Under the pieces are notes generated by a model, which saw nothing but the letters and a program-made list of their open reading frames with translations, was not told the DNA's origin and made no database searches. The position numbers and the translations under genes are program-made. Shown here one piece after another: positions 5,328 to 7,303 of a stretch of 7,303 nucleotides of DNA. This stretch comes from an uncultured Alphaproteobacteria bacterium (GTDB lineage Bacteria > Pseudomonadota > Alphaproteobacteria > CAAHEQ01 > UBA3637): the NCBI GenBank assembly GCA_937888725.1, contig CALARE010000094.1:1-7303 (forward strand), in the 5' to 3' direction. Position 1 is the stretch's first letter, and each line of letters begins with the position of its first letter.

Positions 5328-6197
5328 ATGACTGAAATATTAAACTATGATTTTAAAATTTTGTTAGATCCAAAAAATGTTCCTGTTTTTGAAGATGCTT
5401 TGTCTGAAGTGGCATCAGCTGTTTTGACGGTGATGATTGAAAAAGGGGAAAACAAAGGTTTATGGGAATTGCAAGCTATTTTTGAGGGTAAACCTAATGA
5501 AGATGAAATTGGTTTTATCGTTGGACAAGCCTCATCAATGGTGGGGATTGAAAAACCCAAGATTCAAATCAATCCAATGGAAAATAAAAATTGGCTTTTG
5601 GAATGTTATCAAAGTTTCAAACCGCTTTCAATTGGAAAATATTATATTTATGGCTCCCATATTGATGAAAAGGTGCCAGCGGGGATGATCCCACTTCAAA
5701 TTGATGCAGCAACTGCCTTTGGAACGGGTGAACATCAAACAACAAACGGATGCTTAACGGCACTTAATGAGCTTGATTTTGTGCCAAATAAGGTGATTGA
5801 TGTAGGATGTGGTTCGGGTATTTTGTCAATGGCTTATGCAAAAACGTTTAATAAAAAAGTGGATGCCGTTGATATTGACCCAGAATCGGTGCGTGTTGCA
5901 ACTGAAAATGCAAAGATTAATGGCCTTTCAGATTTGATGTGCGTTTGGTCAAGTAATGGTTATCAAGATGTTAAAGATACCTATGATTTGGTTTTGTGCA
6001 ACATTTTGGCACGCCCATTGATGGATATGGCCTCAGATTTAAAAGCACATTTGAATGAGGGCGGTATAGCTATTCTTTCAGGTTTTTTAAACAGACAAGA
6101 ACGCTGGGTGTTAAAAGCTCATACCGATATTGGTTTTAAATTTATTAAACGTTATCGTGTAAATGGATGGAGTACGCTGGTTATTCAAAAGGGATAA
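5328..6197 (+). CDS. prmA: ribosomal protein L11 methyltransferase
   Basis: A 289-residue SAM-dependent methyltransferase, predicted cytosolic, that trimethylates lysines and the N-terminus of ribosomal protein L11. Residues 1 to about 110 form the L11-recognition and linker part. The PrmA hallmark AFGTGEHQTT is at 130-139. SAM-binding motif I, VIDVGCGSG, is at 156-164, followed by the acidic DIDPES at 182-187. NILARPL starts at Asn225 in the catalytic position. The C-terminal strands end in WSTLVIQKG. The length is normal for the family. The start has GAAAGGA 5 nt upstream, and no alternative is better. It is the first gene of an operon with the aminopeptidase gene 2 nt downstream; I recall this pairing from alphaproteobacteria, though the two activities are not linked biochemically. 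Confidence 0.95.
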   Translation: MTEILNYDFKILLDPKNVPVFEDALSEVASAVLTVMIEKGENKGLWELQAIFEGKPNEDEIGFIVGQASSMVGIEKPKIQINPMENKNWLLECYQSFKPLSIGKYYIYGSHIDEKVPAGMIPLQIDAATAFGTGEHQTTNGCLTALNELDFVPNKVIDVGCGSGILSMAYAKTFNKKVDAVDIDPESVRVATENAKINGLSDLMCVWSSNGYQDVKDTYDLVLCNILARPLMDMASDLKAHLNEGGIAILSGFLNRQERWVLKAHTDIGFKFIKRYRVNGWSTLVIQKG

Positions 6198-6199
6198 AG

Positions 6200-7303
6200 A
6201 TGACAGATTTACTTCAAAAAATGCGTCAGGATATGGCGAGGCAAAATTTAGATGCGGTGCTTGTTTTAAAAAGTGACCCCTTTTTATCGGGTTATTATCC
6301 ACCTTATAAAAACAGGTTAAAGAAAGTAACGGGTTTTTCTGGCTCTGATGGGGTTGCCCTTGTTTTGAAAGAAAAGGGTGTTTTGTTTGTTGATTCAAGG
6401 TATACCGAACAAGCAAAAGGCGAAACAGATTTTGAAGTGTTGGAAGTTCCCCGTGATACAAGGTTATCCCTTTGGTTAAAAGAATATATGAGGGGTAAAA
6501 AAATCGCCTTTGATGGGGATGTACATTCGTTTATGTGGTATGAAACGATGATGATGCAATTAAAAGAGTGCGATATTTCTTTTATTGCGTTAGATAGTAA
6601 AACACTTAAAAATTGGTTTTCTGTCCCAGCTTTTAAACAAAAGACATTTGATTATCCCCTTTGTTATACTGGTCAAGCAACAAATGATAAAATGAAACAA
6701 GTGCAACGATATTTATGTGAAAAAGAGTTAGATGTTGGCCTTGTTTTGTCGGCAGAAAATACCTCTTGGCTGTTGAATTTAAGGGATAAGAAAAAAAGTG
6801 AATATCCTGTGGTTTATAAGCGTTTGATTATTAAAAAAGAGGGGGATTTTGAAGTGCTTACATCCCTAAATGGATTGAAAAATTTATCCGTTGGGGTTGA
6901 TTTTAATAAAGCTTCTTATAATTTGATTCAATCTTTGAAACAGGCGGGGGCAAAAATTATCAACACACCAGAAATGATTGATGATTTGAAAGCACAAAAA
7001 AATGGTGTTGAAATTCAAAATATTAAACAAGCTTGTTTGTTTGAAAGTCAAGTGATATGTAAATTTTTAGCGTATGTTGAAAAAAATAAAAATCACATAA
7101 CGGAAATGGATTGTGATAAAAAGCTTCAATCATTACGCAAAAAATCGCCTCTTTATTTTTGTGATAGTTTTCAAACCATTGCAGCAAGTGGTGTGCATGC
7201 TGCGTTGGCACATTATATGGCGACAGATAAAACAAATATAAAGGTGATTGAAAATCCTCTTTTGCTTGTTGACACGGGCGGGCATTATTTGAATGGCACA
7301 ACA
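6200..7303 (+). CDS. aminopeptidase P family (M24B) Xaa-Pro peptidase, N-terminal part
   Basis: The frame runs 368 codons from an ATG 2 nt after the prmA stop to the right edge, so the C-terminus is missing. AGGG (6190-6193) inside the end of prmA serves as ribosome binding site, suggesting translational coupling. The family removes N-terminal residues preceding proline, using two metals. Residues 1 to about 270 match the two creatinase-like N-terminal domains of the long, three-domain form (DAVLVLKSD, YYPPYKNRLKKVTGFSGSDG, LFVDSRYTEQA). The catalytic pita-bread domain then begins: the AASG stretch leads to the conserved HY (His338), and LLVDTGGHY gives the first metal ligand Asp358. The second Asp is expected just past the window end. 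Several motifs differ from those I expect: NLRDKKKSEYP replaces the usual NLRGxD-xxP, and SGVHAALAHY replaces the usual GxNGAIxHY type. Confidence 0.88.
   Translation, partial: MTDLLQKMRQDMARQNLDAVLVLKSDPFLSGYYPPYKNRLKKVTGFSGSDGVALVLKEKGVLFVDSRYTEQAKGETDFEVLEVPRDTRLSLWLKEYMRGKKIAFDGDVHSFMWYETMMMQLKECDISFIALDSKTLKNWFSVPAFKQKTFDYPLCYTGQATNDKMKQVQRYLCEKELDVGLVLSAENTSWLLNLRDKKKSEYPVVYKRLIIKKEGDFEVLTSLNGLKNLSVGVDFNKASYNLIQSLKQAGAKIINTPEMIDDLKAQKNGVEIQNIKQACLFESQVICKFLAYVEKNKNHITEMDCDKKLQSLRKKSPLYFCDSFQTIAASGVHAALAHYMATDKTNIKVIENPLLLVDTGGHYLNGTT

Noticed and set aside
6291..6299. Second DnaA-like box near 6293
   Set aside because: TTATCCACC differs from the consensus at one base and lies inside the aminopeptidase coding sequence, where it is explained by codons.

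Overview
The window looks like chromosomal DNA of an AT-rich alphaproteobacterium. Four signs agree. A prmA gene is followed, almost touching, by an aminopeptidase P gene. The UvrA has the form CPVS at its first zinc-finger pair, which I associate with alphaproteobacterial UvrA. A tRNA-Pro gene has no encoded CCA. The coding sequence is rich in A and T. Genus cannot be read from this. Most of the window is housekeeping; the unusual part is the left 560 bases.

Left region (1-560). A tRNA-Pro(CGG) gene lies on the minus strand with its own TTGACA/TAAAAA promoter and a hairpin terminator. Downstream of it (lower coordinates) lie two tandem 157-bp units, 156/157 identical. Each carries a copy of the last 16 nt of the tRNA followed by its own hairpin terminator. 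The arrangement recalls the E. coli tyrT operon, where tandem repeats carrying the tRNA 3' end follow the tRNA and yield rtT RNA. The first 92 bases are unique and unassigned.

Middle region (649-2349). A UDP-glucuronate decarboxylase gene (minus; UDP-xylose synthesis) diverges from a gene for a small secreted beta-barrel outer membrane protein (plus). The 174-bp gap holds one good promoter for the barrel gene and a weaker candidate for the decarboxylase. The barrel gene ends only 10 bp from the convergent end of uvrA, with no terminator visible.

Right region (2360-7303). uvrA (minus; nucleotide excision repair) diverges from a prmA-aminopeptidase P operon (plus). The 175-bp gap holds a near-consensus promoter for uvrA and a good promoter for prmA. 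Between the two -35 boxes is a 16-bp inverted repeat whose spacer contains a perfect DnaA box on one strand. The aminopeptidase gene starts 2 nt after prmA and runs off the right edge after 368 codons.

No mobile element, integrase, CRISPR array or defence gene is visible. The best leads are the tRNA-derived tandem repeat array and the inverted repeat with DnaA box between uvrA and prmA.
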